Shown piece by piece: positions 51,074 to 63,365 of a DNA stretch of 64,000 nucleotides. Position numbers and translations under genes: made by a program. Location: contig CM022672.1 of NCBI GenBank assembly GCA_012295275.1, positions 2,956,443 through 3,020,442 on the forward strand, given 5' to 3'. The notes under the pieces are model-generated. The model was not told the DNA's origin. It made no database searches and worked only from the letters and a program-made list of their open reading frames with translations. Within the stretch, counting starts at the first letter, position 1. The number at the start of each line of letters is the position of its first letter. Source of the stretch: Chrysomallon squamiferum (lineage: Eukaryota; Mollusca; Gastropoda; Neomphalida; Peltospiridae).

Positions 51074-51628
51074 CTAATCTCTTTGAGGTTATCACTGATT
51101 AAATTAAATCCTTTTTTTTTTAAAATGTCTTTTTTTTTTTCTGTAGAACTGTGTTAAGAAATATTTCATGGAAGGTTGATATAAACAAGTAATTGTCTTG
51201 TAATTTATTGTCTTTCATGAAATTTCAGATTAGTACACACAAACCAACACCTCGTCCCCCAAAAAATAAATAAATAAATACAATGAAAGCCTGTGATAAC
51301 CTATGAATTACATTAATTTACTCCTCAAGGTACTTTCCAGTTATACGTTGAATGAATACATAAGACAGAAAAATGAATATTCGTTTAACGACAGTTCAGT
51401 ACACTTTTGTTTTCTACGTTTATTATGTAACGAGCACATTATTATTTACAGTTTTCGATAATAACATGGGTTGGAAGATTATTTTTAATTGCCTTTCTTT
51501 TTAACATAGGAACGTACCTACAAGCCATGGTATAGTAAATAGTTCGAAGTATATGCTGGAACGGGATTTTAAACACCTAATTTTTATAAGCGGTTTCTTT
51601 TAATTTGTTATTGTATTATTTATGTATT
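51074..51628. other. Unannotated AT-rich DNA
   Basis: T-run fragments at 51110-51140 and AAAT units near 51264-51280. No gene. Confidence 0.5.
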
Positions 51629-52068
<440 letters not shown>

Positions 52069-52766
52069 TTGTTCTTGCTTGTTGTTATTTTAGTTGTTGT
52101 TGTCGAGTCAGTACAAGACAACTAAGAAAACAATAAAACATATTACAGCTGTAGATGAGACGGCTGTAATCTCCCCATCACTAAAATAACAACCGTTTCC
52201 TATGACGCAGACATTAATAACCGGAGTTAGCTTATCAAACAGAATAAAAATGTCTGAGATATTTTTATTGTTCTTTTTCGTCGACAGATGCAAGAGACAG
52301 TGTCAGTTGTGAATTTATTAGTTTATTATTTTTTTTTATTTTTTTTATTATTATTATGTTGGTGTTTTTTTTGGTTTTTTTTGTTGTTTTTTTCTGTAAT
52401 CTAATGTTAATGTAACTTTCTGGCTAATGTTCACATATAAAATATATTTTTTTTTATTTTGTATTGTTTCTTACTTGTTTTCAAATAATTAACTTCGCTA
52501 TGGTCGCAACTTGCAGAAAGAGATGTCAGTGAATTTACCACAAGTGACAATCTGTTTTAGAATCCATATCTACCACATTGAACCTAGACAGACAATATTA
52601 TTTAATTCAATATCTTTTGTCGATCGCTCTTTCTTTCTCTCTTTCTAATTCTCCCTCCACTTCTCTCTGTCTCTCCCTTCCCCTCCAACTCTGTCTCTTT
52701 TTTTTTTTTTTTTGCCTCTCCATCTCTCTCTATTCCCCTCTCCACCCCCCTCCACCTGAATTCCCT
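52069..52766. other. Unannotated DNA with T-rich and C/T-rich tracts
   Basis: T-rich sequence at 52320-52395 and a pyrimidine-rich strand at 52620-52760 with a T17 run near 52700-52715. No gene. Confidence 0.5.
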
Positions 52767-52786
52767 AACTGTGTGTGTGTGTGTGA

Positions 52787-52828
<42 letters not shown>
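52767..52828. repeat. (GT)n microsatellite
   Basis: GT units with one AATCTAT break near 52787. Confidence 0.95.
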
Positions 52829-52831
<3 letters not shown>

Positions 52832-53559
52832 TGAAATGTGTGTAAAACAAACTGAAAACATAAATTAAATTTAAGGTCTGTTCATAAAAATTCCTACGTC
52901 GTTCCTACACAATATTAACGCATAATCGCAGAGGCATTCAAATTCCAAATCGGTTTAAAGTCGTATTTTTTATTCTTCGCTTTAAACATCAGACGCAGAT
53001 ACTACATCAGTGTAACTTGATTCACAAAAATCCTCTTGGCACTTATGGCGACGTGATGTTCTATTGACTGAAAAAAATGTCGTGTTGCTTTCAGCAGCTG
53101 CTGTTGCCATCTGCAACAAAACGTCTCACGATGTCGTAGTCCAAATAATAAAGTTTAATCTCAATCGTTATCCTAGTGGGAGAAGTGCATTAAAAATAAT
53201 GATTGCATCTTCCAGAAACATACTTGAAATAGCTAATGTGCATACATCGTATACTGCTTAAATCTGAGTTAATCTCGTCTCTTTCTTTAATGGAAATTAA
53301 TAATAAAAACAAATGTATTGTTTAACATTTGTGTACATTTTGTGGTTATGTATTTGACATGTAGTGAACGAACACTCAGATAATAAGACAGGACTACTCT
53401 TTCTGGTTAGCAGCAATGGATATTTTATATACACCATACCGTAGACAGGAGAGTACAGCTACCGTGCATCACCGATCGAATCAAGAAATAACTTAATGAA
53501 TCCACGAAAAAAGATTTACACTATATGAAGCGGACGTCCCGCTCTCAGTAATAACAGTA
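52829..53559. other. Unannotated DNA with opposed short frames
   Basis: A 65-codon plus frame (53064-53261) and a minus frame of at least 42 codons starting ATGGCAACAGCAGCTGC at 53116 overlap. The minus one follows an acceptor-like TTTTGTTGCAG. Neither is recognised. Confidence 0.25.
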
Positions 53560-53800
53560 ACACCAACACCAACATCATCAACAACAAAAACAACACCAAC
53601 ACCACCAACAACAACAACAACAACAACAACAACACTGATGATGATGATTATAGTGATAAATAAATCAATAAATAAATATACAATGTAGGCCTATCAAGAA
53701 AACAGGAGACAAACAAGAAATTAAAAAAAAGGAAATATCATTTAAAAATATTTTTAAACCAAAGACAAATTTTTTTGAAGAAATAAAAATAAAAAAATAA

Positions 53801-53847
<47 letters not shown>

Positions 53848-53850
53848 GAC
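53560..53850. repeat. (ACA)n and (AAT)n runs
   Basis: AAC/ACC units at 53560-53636, (GAT) at 53637-53650 and (AAT)n at 53801-53847. Confidence 0.85.
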
Positions 53851-54534
53851 CGGATATAATGTGTTTTAACTTTAGGCGAGTTGAAAGGTATACGAGACAT
53901 CAATTTCTCAACCTTTATTTTACCACTCCCGGGGCATCAAATGTGTGGCGTTAATTGGGAAATAAGAGCAAAATCAGCTAGCACGTAGGACTAATATTGA
54001 TATTTCGACAACACCATTTTCCTAAAAGAGTTAGTGGCGCCATCGGATATTGTAGGGCTTTTTTTACCAAGCAAACCGAACACAAAGCAATCGAAATATC
54101 TTTTACCCCGTGTTTACAGGCAAACTGCAAATAGTACTGTCCACACTGCTAACTGTAATTGATCGATCTAAAGGCATTAATCGGATATCAACAACAAGAA
54201 AAGCGATTTATTCATGAGCGGTGATCTGACAAATTGATTGTTGCTGAAAGCAACTACTGTGTGACAAATGAACCGTGAAATAGATAGTCTGTTGACGAGA
54301 TTACTGTGATATTCAGCACGACCTGTGATATATTTGCTTTTCTACTTCTTTTTTTTTTTTTTTCTAAATGTTACAGGTCTTCTCTTTGTTCAGTGTCTGT
54401 TGTTGCGGTTTGTCTTCAGTCTGTTGTGTTTTGTTCTGCTTTTCACGATTTTCTTGTTTGGCTAAATGCCTTTTTGCCGTATTCATACATATACACACGT
54501 TTGAAGTGTTTGTAAACTCGTGAATGTTAAGTGG
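53851..54534. other. Unannotated DNA
   Basis: Base-balanced around 53915-54060 but without a supported exon; poly-T at 54349-54363. Confidence 0.45.
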
Positions 54535-54700
54535 ATATGTATGTTGTATGTATATAATGTATGTATGTATATTTGTATGTATGTATGTATGTGTGTGTAT
54601 ATTTATATGTATATTTGTGTGTGTGTGTGTATATATATATATCTGCACGCTTATGTCTGTATGTAGTAGTAGTCGTAATAGTATTAGTAATAGTAGTGGT
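54535..54700. repeat. (TATG)n/(TG)n and TAG array
   Basis: TATG units at 54535-54600, TG and TA units to 54642, and TAG units at 54662-54698. Confidence 0.9.
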
Positions 54701-55004
54701 TGTTTTTTCTTCTTTTTCTAAAAACAACGTTCCCTTTGACCTTTTGCTTATACAGTTACCATCGGATGAAAAACCACTATTACACTTTAATTACCATAAT
54801 GCTGCGTTCTCTTAATCCTTCCTTTTCACGAGCATTTCTTCAGTTACATATTTCTGAAAGCACCGCAAAGTTCCGACGTCCAGTATATCTCTAGTCGAAA
54901 TGTTTGCTCTACAAAAACCATTCAGCGTTCGACAAAGAAGCGGAGACACGTTTCAGAAATTCGACCTGCGACTGCTAATAGCCGTTTACATCTAAATAAC
55001 TCAC
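54701..55004. other. Intron side of the 55.1-kb exon
   Basis: On the minus strand this would be intron sequence immediately after the donor at 55004. No exon-like segment was recognised. Confidence 0.35.
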
Positions 55005-55101
55005 CAATTGCTGCAGTGAACAGAAAGGTCACGCACTGCACAAGTTTGCCGTGCTTCACGTTAATCTCGGTTATAATGTATGTATCGCAACAGTCAGCCA
55101 T
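55005..55101 (-). CDS. Candidate first coding exon of a membrane protein
   Basis: The minus-strand start GAACATGGCTG has A at -3 and G at +4. It opens a 32-codon frame beginning MADCCDTYIITEINVKHGKL and continuing VQCVTFLFTAAI, with one base left (phase 1) before ATTG|GTGAGTT, a good donor. A second ATG lies two codons upstream (55107). The layout is a short Cys-containing cytosolic N-terminus, a basic patch (K16-H17-G18-K19) and about 15 hydrophobic residues broken by the splice. That resembles first exons of four-pass proteins (tetraspanin, MARVEL/CMTM or claudin-like), but no signature residue decides between them. Codons are balanced, unlike the AT-rich flanks. Confidence 0.45.
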
Positions 55102-55572
55102 GTTCATTAACAAGTGTAACTACCAATTCCCGTCACGAACCACAATCTTTCTTTAATTTTTTTTTTTTTTAATCGAGAGTTTTAACTGATCCGGCTGCAA
55201 ATGTAAGATTGTACAGCTCTGTTCCTGTCTTCTTTAAGACTGACACTTAGAAAAATCTAGTACAAAGTAAAATACTCTCAAAACACAAAACTTGTGACTA
55301 GTTCATACGAGAAAATAATATATAATCTGTAAGCTGAAGAAGAAAGCTCGCGGAGTAAAAAAACAAAAACAAAAAAAAGTCACTATCAACTGGTCTATAT
55401 GATTTTAATTTTGCTGTCGGTCTTAGTAATTTCCCGTTCTAAACCGTACTTTATTAAAGGTGCAATTTATTTCCTTTATTTCGAAAAGATAATCTTGATG
55501 TTTGGTAGATTTTAGAAATTTAGTACATTATATTTCATTGTTCAGTTAATTTTGATAGAACCTATTAAAACT
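55102..55572. other. Upstream of the 55.1-kb exon, no clear promoter
   Basis: Poly-A/T at 55156-55171. No convincing TATA or initiator. Otherwise nothing. Confidence 0.4.
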
Positions 55573-55673
55573 GTTACTATTACTACTACTCCTGATAGAA
55601 CTGCTGCTGCTGCTACTACTAATACTATTACTAATACTAATACTACTACTACTAATAATACTAATAATAATAA
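55573..55673. repeat. CTA/CTG/AAT trinucleotide array
   Basis: Imperfect CTA units with a (CTG)4-like block at about 55601-55613 and AAT units at the end. Confidence 0.9.
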
Positions 55674-56089
55674 TGAACATATCTATATTCAACTATCTTT
55701 TATTGTCTCTCAATTTACTTATTAATCCCCATCAAAATTTCTCTTTAAATTAATTTATTTTATTTTTATTATTCAAATGACGAGGCGTTGGCTAAATCAA
55801 CAGAAAAGGATGTTCAGTTGTAGAATCAAGAAATTTGTTTGAAAAAAACGATACAGTAGGAACAATTACAGCCACTATTCAATACAGTACAGTAGGACAG
55901 TTGGACGCCACAAGTTGTTTTTGTGGCTCTCAAGGCGCAGATAATACTTAGTGTCCTCTGAATTTAATAGTAATATTGTTGCAAATCTGCCTCGTTTATT
56001 TCAATATTACTGTTTCATTAGCTGTTACTTCTTGAATAGTTCAATAACGATAACCTTTAATTTGAATGAAAAAAATTTAAGTTCATATA
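55674..56089. other. Unannotated AT-rich DNA
   Basis: Nothing recognised. Confidence 0.5.
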
Positions 56090-56250
56090 TCTATCTCTCT
56101 ATCTATCTATCTATATATAATATATAATATATAATAAGTATATATATATATACACACAAATATATATATAGATAGATATACATACATACATACATACATG
56201 CATACACACATGCATACACACATACACACATACACAAACACATATACGTT
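56090..56250. repeat. TATC, TA and TACA repeat cluster
   Basis: (CTAT)n at 56088-56115, TA-rich units with TATAATATA palindromes, then (CATA)n and CACATA units. Confidence 0.85.
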
Positions 56251-56518
56251 CTCGTATTATTTCGTTATCTCTGTGTGAAAAACAATGCAGTCTGCAAAAA
56301 TCATCAAAGTAACTAAATGCAAGTGACGTAATATTAAAACTGATATATTTCTTTGTTTTACACTAAAAGAAAACATAATGCAAAGTTTTTTCACTACATA
56401 CCTGTGTAAATCAAACATCTAAACAGTAAATCCGAAACGAAAAACTCAAGATATAACAATTCCAAAAGTTGACATTCTTTGGTGTTATTGAGCTGCTAAC
56501 GTCACGTCAAAGCCTTTA
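56251..56518. other. Unannotated DNA with a minus-strand donor-like site
   Basis: ACACAG|GTATGTAG on the minus strand at 56401/56400 follows about 30 open codons rich in Leu/Phe/Tyr (LLELLYLEFFVSDLLF). No acceptor or start is clear. Confidence 0.2.
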
Positions 56519-56526
56519 TGACGTCA
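56519..56526. promoter_or_regulatory. CRE-like octamer TGACGTCA
   Basis: It is preceded by ACGTCACGTCA (two more half-sites, about 56499-56509) and GCTGCTAA. A donor-like AAAG|GTAATA follows 28 bp later. Regulatory function is inferred from the motif cluster only. Confidence 0.3.
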
Positions 56527-56562
56527 CAATGCTGCGACCTTTAACCTCGAAAGGTAATACTT

Positions 56563-56665
56563 TTGTTTATTTATTTATTTATTTATTTATAGTAGTAATA
56601 ACAGTAATAGCAGTAGTAGCAGTAGTAGTAGAAGTAGTAGTTGTAGTTGTTGTTGTTATTTTTCT
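56563..56665. repeat. (TTTA)n then TAG/GTT array
   Basis: Seven TTTA units to about 56590, then imperfect TAG and TTG units. Confidence 0.92.
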
Positions 56666-57309
56666 TGTAACAGTAGTTGCATACCAAATAAATAATACAT
56701 AATATCAGTGAAGATATCGACGGCACGACAACAAATCCTTTAATGCTATGCTGCTACTTTTACTATTGTTGTTTCAGCATCATCATTATAATCATTATTA
56801 ACATGGTGTTTTCTTTTGTTTTTACTGGATTTTGGTTTTTGTTTGTTTATTTATTTTTGTTGTTTGTTTATTTATTTATTTGTTGTTTTTTTTTTTTTTA
56901 TTTGTTTAGTTAGTTAGTGAGTTTTTGTTGTTGTTGTTGTTGCTGTTGTTTTACAGCAAATGTATTTATTTATTTATATATTTATATATTTACTTATTGC
57001 CTTTACAGATATTAGGATTTATTTTCATACACAATGTACGTATAATAATGACATAAGATAGGACACAATTATGTCCGTTCTCTGTGGACTATTTTTATCG
57101 ATTAGCAGCAGAACAGTAAGTCATGCTGGGCCTTTCCAGGACATTTAATGCCGATGAAAGTCTATTATATAAATTTAATAACAGAAAAATTCTCAGTGGA
57201 GTTCTGTCGTGCATAATTTGATGTAAATGCGAATGTCCTTCGTTGCAGTTTATAGCTTAAGAGCTTGCAATGTCATTTCTAAAAAGAGCAGACGTAAGAG
57301 AATATGAGT
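56666..57309. other. Unannotated DNA with T/G-rich low complexity
   Basis: TTTG, TTTA and TTG units at 56816-56985; the remainder shows no feature. Confidence 0.5.
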
Positions 57310-57592
57310 TGTGGTAGTTGTTGTATCATTACTAGCTGTAGTCGTAATAACTGGCGTAGTAGTTGTAGTAACGACAGCAGTATGGTATTAGTAGAAGCAG
57401 TATGTAGTAGTAGTTTAATAGCAGCAGCAGCAACATAATAGTACTTTAAGAAAAAGTGATAGTAAAAGTACTATATGTTGTAGTAGTAGTGGTAATAGTA
57501 GAAGTAGTTATAGTACTAGATATTGTAGTAGTAATAGTAGTAGTACTATCTGCATTGGTAGTGGTAGTTGTTGAAGTGGTAGTAGTGGTAAC
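57310..57592. repeat. Imperfect TAG array
   Basis: TAG, GTA and CAG units interrupted by unique sequence near 57440-57470. Val-rich frames are artefacts. Confidence 0.88.
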
Positions 57593-57720
57593 AACAGTCC
57601 CTTTAAATTCTTACGTACTGAAAATCAGTAATAACAACAACAAGGACAATAACAAGGAAAATACTGTAAATAATGACAATAATATTAATAATAATCAGAA
57701 CAACCACAACACTACTAACT

Positions 57721-57850
57721 CAGTAATATAAATAGTAGAAGTAGTGTTAAAAGTGATACAAATATTACAGTTACAATAACAGTAATATAAATAGTAGAAG
57801 TAGTGTTAACAGTGGTACTAATATTACAGTTACAATAACAGGAATATGAC
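57721..57850. repeat. 59-bp tandem duplication
   Basis: Units at 57721-57779 and 57780-57838 differ at three positions, and a third begins (CAGGAATAT) and stops. Confidence 0.93.
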
Positions 57851-58433
57851 AGAGCACTATCAGTAATTGAAACTCATGAATAATTAGTGAGTCTGAAATC
57901 TTTAGGGTATCCGGAAACTCTGTAATCATGGGTGGATGTATTTCATATATTTTTTTTATTATTATTATTTTCTGGATTTCTCGAAGAAGAAATACGAAGA
58001 GCGTGTTTATCTTTATTTATAACATTCTTACTCAGATCAGCAACTTTATAATCCCGCATTTGAGAGGGGGGGGGGTTTATTTTTTTTTTTTTTTTATTTA
58101 GACGTTTCCTGATAAAATAATCTCCATTTAGCATATATTCTAAGAAATCAGGAAATACGTGTCAGACTAATGTTACCTACACCGTCTCAGAACAACACAA
58201 CAACACGGAAATAGATTCAGAGTCAAAAAAACTGGAAACGGCCATAACGAAAAATGACAGAAATGTTATGACACTGGATCCTGTGCCGTGAAATGTTAAT
58301 ATATTCGTTCTATTCAGAGACAAAAATCCAGTCTAAGTCAAGGAAGAAGGAGAAAGGAATGTTATTGATTAGAAAGAAATGTGGCTTTTACTATTAACAA
58401 AGATTTTTTTTCCCCTTTCTTCTTCTTCTTATG
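57851..58433. other. Unannotated DNA
   Basis: A G run at about 58067-58075 next to a T run; no gene. Confidence 0.5.
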
Positions 58434-58459
58434 TTTTTTTTTTTTTTTTTTTTTTTTTA
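58434..58459. repeat. Poly-T run
   Basis: About 25 Ts after a TTC/TTTT pyrimidine stretch. Confidence 0.9.
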
Positions 58460-59301
58460 TTATGTCATATCTATATTTTATTTCTGACTTCAGAGGCTTA
58501 CATGTGAATTTGGAGTCTGGTTATAGAGCTGATGTCACAAGAATGTTATATTCGTAAAATCAATTATATTTAAAAATATGAAAATGATTGCGATGACAAC
58601 AGTCTCAATGTTCTTATGTATTAAACTGTATGTTTGTACATAATAACATATAAACATACGTACGTGCATACCTATGCACATACATATATTATATACACAC
58701 ACATTCACAAACGCACACCCTGACATAGACATTAATACCTATATATATATATATATACATCTAATTAAGATTCAGACTATTGTGTAAGAGAATATTGAGT
58801 TCAACCAGTGCGGTGATTACAGCAGTACTTCTTCATCCAGTGTCCTTGATTAATATTTACACCTGTCTTTAAACCTGACACCTATTACTGTTTGATTAAA
58901 AAATCTATATTATCATTATTATCATATATATATATATACAAGACAGGCAACACGATCAAGTCAACGACACGATTTTGTACGACCTCTAATTTGGTTTTCT
59001 TGAAAGCTAATTGAAATAATCAGTAATACGTCTAGGTATATATCTATATATCTATATCTGTATAGTTGTGTGTTACTGTGTTAGTGTGTATGTATACACA
59101 CGTACGTACGTACGCAGATAGGTAGGTAGATAGGCAGGCAGGTTTTTACGTCCATATGTGTGATATTCTAAATTATTTAAAACAACACAAGTCCATTAGC
59201 GATCTGAGCAAAACCAAAAAAGGGAGCCACAAGAAAAATAGTAAGATAGACAGCTGATAGAAAAATAACTCACAGAATCGGAGTTATTTCGCTACACAGC
59301 C
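58460..59301. other. Unannotated DNA with TA and TACG runs
   Basis: CATA/CACA units at 58640-58700, TA runs at 58741-58757 and 58925-58939, (TACG)n at 59100-59115, GGTA/GGCA units at 59120-59143. No gene. Confidence 0.5.
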
Positions 59302-59475
59302 CTATCCATTTGCAATGCTTGAATAACAGAAGTGAGACAATTTATAGCGAAAGACAAATGTTAGTCTAATTACACATGAAGTAAACCCAAGTGAATTAAT
59401 TATATTACTGTTAGAACGCAGTTTTGATCGAACATTGTGAACAATCCTGTTGATCGTAGGATTAATGTCGGCCAT
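59302..59475 (-). other. 57-residue ORF with good start context
   Basis: The minus-strand AAAATGGCC (A at -3, G at +4) starts MADINPTINRIVHNVRSKLR and runs to a stop at 59302. The same frame is open upstream to about 59601. A weak donor-like AACA|GTAATA falls about 66 nt after the ATG. The N-terminal 22 residues look protein-like, the rest less so. No family recognised. Confidence 0.22.
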
Positions 59476-59665
59476 TTTAGTGCTCAAGTCATCGTGCTCA
59501 ACAAAGAAATAATTGATTCCTACTAGTAAGGTATATGAACGTAAGAAGTCGTTTAATTTGACTAATAGACTGTACATGGCTGGTATAGGCAGTGTATACA
59601 TAACAAGATAGTTAAAAGGACAAAGGTAATATATAACTTATGGTAACTAAGATCGAACTTCCTGC
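59476..59665. other. Unannotated DNA
   Basis: Continuation of the open frame above without a better start. Confidence 0.3.
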
Positions 59666-59816
59666 CGGGTTTTGTGTTGTTGTTGTTTTTAGTTGATTTT
59701 TTTGTTTGTTTTTTGTTGTTGTTGCTGTTGTCGTTTGTTTATTTTGTTTTTTGTTTGTGTGTTTTTGTTTGTTGTTATTCTTTTTTTTTTTTTTTTTATT
59801 ATTTTTTTTTTTTCAG
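59666..59816. repeat. TTG/TTTG/poly-T low complexity
   Basis: T and G only for long stretches; the Phe/Cys-rich frame across it is an artefact. Confidence 0.9.
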
Positions 59817-60541
59817 TCTTGAAAAGGAAAGATGTTAAGAAAGTACGACACATCTATTTCTTATTTTTATTTGTGACGTATCCGTCATCTTTATTCTTAT
59901 TTATTTATGTACTTTTCTTTTTATTGTTTGTTTTGTTTTGGGTTGTAATGCGGCGTTTGTCGTACTTATGATATAATAAATATTATATGAAAAATGACAA
60001 TAAAAAAAAAAAAACGTGCGGACAAAGAAGAATTGAACCCACTTCTCATTGTGTTTTACGAAGAAGAAAATGTTTATCACGGTTGTGTTAGTGATGTGAG
60101 AGCTAATGATGATGATGACAGTGTTGACGATGCTGTTGATGAGATACAGTATCGACGAGGACGATATTCAAATACATGAATGACGATGACAATAATATGA
60201 CGATATCGCTATTGTCGAGAATAATGATGATGATTATTACCATGACGATGACAAACATAAAGCATTTAAAAAAAAAAAAAAAGGAAAAAAAAAAGAACTA
60301 CAATTATTCGTTTATGTAACATCATATTCTCTGACTTTTATCTTGCTAGTTGTTTGAAAACAAAAACCTCCAAAGCCTTTTTTCACTTACACCCAGCCGC
60401 GCTTGATGACATCGTTGTAAAGGCTTTTGTAAAAAAAAAAAAAAAAAAAAAAAAACGACAACGTTTACAACAGTCTCCATACTTCACACACCCATGGACT
60501 ATTTTAGTTTTTAATAAAAAAGCGAAATAATTTATAGATTA

Positions 60542-60573
<32 letters not shown>

Positions 60574-61032
60574 CTCATTTCGTTTCTCGGTGATGTCTGT
60601 TATTTTCAAGTCTGGCCAGTTCACTTGGACACCCAGTCCACGGTAACGGCTAACACCTTAATGCGTATTTCATCCGTCTTTTCACGGTAGAATCAAATAT
60701 TAATGGTTTTTTTAAACTCTCCGCCGTGAGGGAATATGTATTTTCTCTTATTTGAAATATAATCCAGAAATATCGACAGATGTAATCGGCTTAAAAAGCT
60801 TTTAACTATTTCCAAACAGAAAGAGAATTCAAAATGAAACAGATTTCAGTGCGAATACGTGACTGTGCGTGTTACGTTGTGTGCATGTTTATTAATAATT
60901 TCACGTATCTATTTATTTATTATTTTTAATTTTAATTTTTTTAATTTTTTTTTATATTATTTTTTTTAAAGTTTTTTTTTATATTATTTTTTTATTTATT
61001 TGTTTCTGAGTGCATCTTTTGGAATTAATAAA
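59817..61032. other. Unannotated DNA with homopolymer runs
   Basis: A GAT-rich stretch at 60098-60255, poly-A at 60003-60014 and 60430-60455, and poly-T at 60547-60573. A minus-strand GGTTCAATTCT at 60039-60029 is B-box-like, but no A box accompanies it. Confidence 0.45.
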
Positions 61033-61320
61033 AGTAATGGTAGAAGCAGCAGCAGCAGTTAAATTTGGTAGAAGTAGTTGAAGTAGTAGTAGTTGTAGAA
61101 GTAGTAGTAGCGGTAGAATAGTGTAGTAGTGGTGGTGGTTGTAGTTCTGGTGGTGGTGTCGCTGACGGTAATAATAGGAGTAATAACAGCAGTACGGTAG
61201 TAGTTGTAATAGCAATAGCAATAGTAATAGTAGTAGTCGTAGTAGTCGTAGTAGTGGTAGCAGTAGTATAGTAGCAACATCAGCAGCAGTGGTAGTAATA
61301 GAAGTAGTAGTAGTAATAAG
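61033..61320. repeat. Imperfect TAG/CAG/GGT array
   Basis: About 290 bp of TAG, CAG, AAT and GGT units, followed by TTTA and TTG units to 61380. Minus-strand Tyr/Leu/Thr frames are artefacts. Confidence 0.92.
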
Positions 61321-61975
61321 TGTTCACGATTATTTATTAATTTATTTATTTATTTATTTATTTTGTTGTTGTTGTTGTTTCTAAATGATTTCTTAAGAGA
61401 ATGATGTCGGTGTGTAAGTATGGACACTTGTTTGCACGCGTACGTGTGTGCGTTTTTGTGTGTGTGCGTGCGTTTGCTGACTACATAGTATTTTGACCCA
61501 CTCCAGAATATTTAACAGTGTGCTATGTATTTGTATTTTTGTACGCAAATGTATGTGACGATCTGTGTTGATAAGCAGGTATAAATTAAAGACACAAAAT
61601 AAACACAAAGAGAATGTTTACTCTAAAAACACCATATTATAATTAAAATATATCATTACGTTGTTTTCTCAAAACGGATGATAACGTCCATGAAAGGAAG
61701 TTACGGATATGTTTAATCGAAAACTAATAATGAGCTAATTAAGTAAAGATTCGATCAGCGGAGCTATGTGTATAAGAAGATTCTTTGAAGTGTTTTGGCA
61801 AATACTTCTACATCTCAAAGAACTTTGCAGCTGAAGGAAGAAGACCGTAATGAGAGATGCAAAAAAAAATATTTTCCCCAAGGCAACGTTTTAAAGTGGA
61901 CACTATAAGATGCTTGTTCAGCAGAAATTCATTAAAGACACAACTTGTTAAAGAAAATGTCAAGAATTTCTTTGT
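61321..61975. other. Unannotated DNA
   Basis: TTTA/TTG units to 61380 and a GT/GC patch at 61430-61475. No gene. Confidence 0.5.
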
Positions 61976-62275
61976 TTGATGAAACATCGGCGGCAAAGGC
62001 GGATCCAGCGTTTAGCAAAGCGGGTTCTTCGCCATTGTGCTGGGTTTAGCTTTGCAGATGAAACGAGTTTCGTGAATTGGAAAAGAAGATCAGTCGCTAA
62101 ACTGAGGGACGCAAACAGTTCGCGTTTCTCCGCCCCAAACAAATCCGCCTCTGGGTGGTTCCAGGAGAATATTGATCCTTTGTATTCTGATTTAAAAGAA
62201 ACAAACTTCGTAAAGAATAAAAGAAAAAAGAAGAAAATATTCTTGACCCAAATGAACTTTTTTTGTGTTTCTTAA
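61976..62275 (+). other. 99-codon frame in a base-balanced patch
   Basis: The frame begins MMKHRRQRRIQRLAKRVLRH and includes CAGFSFADETSFVNW. It lies in one of the few GC- and CpG-richer patches (about 61985-62170). FADET faintly recalls the reverse-transcriptase FADD box, but the second Asp is missing and no neighbouring RT motif is found. Opposite-strand frames are also open here. Its C-terminal part is Lys-rich. Confidence 0.2.
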
Positions 62276-62557
62276 ATAAAAATAAAAATATTAACTCATT
62301 TACGCAACTAAATATTTGTGAAACGACCTTTCGAGAAAACATATTTATTTTTCTTTTCTGTAAACCGATAGTTTTATAAACATGCAAACTTCTATGACGA
62401 AAACGATTTAGTTTACCACAAATATATCATATAAATCTTCTTTATCAATGATGATGCTGCTGACGATATGCATTGTCGTCTTCCTTTTATTATTGTTTTG
62501 TCGTCGTTGTTGATGTCATTGTTGCTGATTTGTTCTTCATCTCTGCGTTTCATCTTC
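62276..62557. other. Unannotated DNA
   Basis: No feature beyond GAT/TTG words. Confidence 0.5.
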
Positions 62558-62660
62558 TTATTATTATTGCTACTACAACTGCTACTTCTTCTATTACTGC
62601 AGCTACTCCTGCTACTACTGCTGCTACTACTACTTCTACTACTACTTCCACCATCACTAT
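62558..62660. repeat. CTA/CTG/TTC trinucleotide array
   Basis: Imperfect CTA units with CTG and TTC variants; Leu- and Thr-rich frames are artefacts. Confidence 0.9.
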
Positions 62661-63202
62661 TTTACTACTGATATTGTTGATGCTGTTGTTGAACACACAG
62701 TGACTTGATCTGTATAAGCTGATGAAGATCGTTGGGATTCAAGTGAATCCAAAAGTTAATTACATTTATATGAAAAATCGCAGAAATTACGTATACACCA
62801 TCTTTCAGAGTTGTTACATATTGCTTCCAGCGCATCTCACGTTCCCTTTCAAGCTGTTTAAATCGAATGTTGTTTTGTGTTCAGATCTCTAGAGAAAACC
62901 AAGCGGAGAGATGCTTAGTGTTAGATGTAACGTCTCTTGTTTGTGTCTTGTGGTAACAATAATATGATTAGACGCTAGTTCTGCTGTGTCCGTTCCTGTT
63001 ACCACAAAAGAGTGATGTGAAATATTTATACAGTGCGGGGTTTGTTAAACACAAGAAAAAAATTATACGGTTGAAGAGGAAAAAACTAAAAGTTATTTGT
63101 TAAAAAAACACAAAGAAATCCTTTTAAGAATTGCTTTGTAGTTCCTATCATTTTTTAACAGATTAGATCGGGCAGTGCAGTTAAGTTGAAGTTCTGTGAT
63201 CA
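62661..63202. other. Unannotated DNA
   Basis: No gene or repeat recognised. Confidence 0.5.
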
Positions 63203-63365
63203 GCATCATCATCATCATCATCATCATCATAATCGTGATTGTGATCATTATCGTCACCATAGCCATCGTCATATTCAGTGTTGTCATCATCACGGTCAAT
63301 ACGCTTATCATCATGGGCAACGTTATATCCATCATGGTTAGCAACTTTATAACCAGACTTACAAT
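63203..63365. repeat. (CAT)n array decaying into ATC-rich DNA
   Basis: Nine pure CAT units at 63203-63230 pass into ATC/GTC units with three-base periodicity. The Met- or Ile-rich frames are artefacts. Confidence 0.88.

Noticed and set aside
60013-60050. B-box-like GGTTCAATTCT on the minus strand as a tRNA gene
   Set aside because: No A box at a usable distance and no cloverleaf; the following T run is just the reverse of a poly-A.
61976-62275. FADET motif as a reverse-transcriptase catalytic box
   Set aside because: The RT box needs two adjacent Asp residues; here the second is Glu, and no upstream or downstream RT motif is present.
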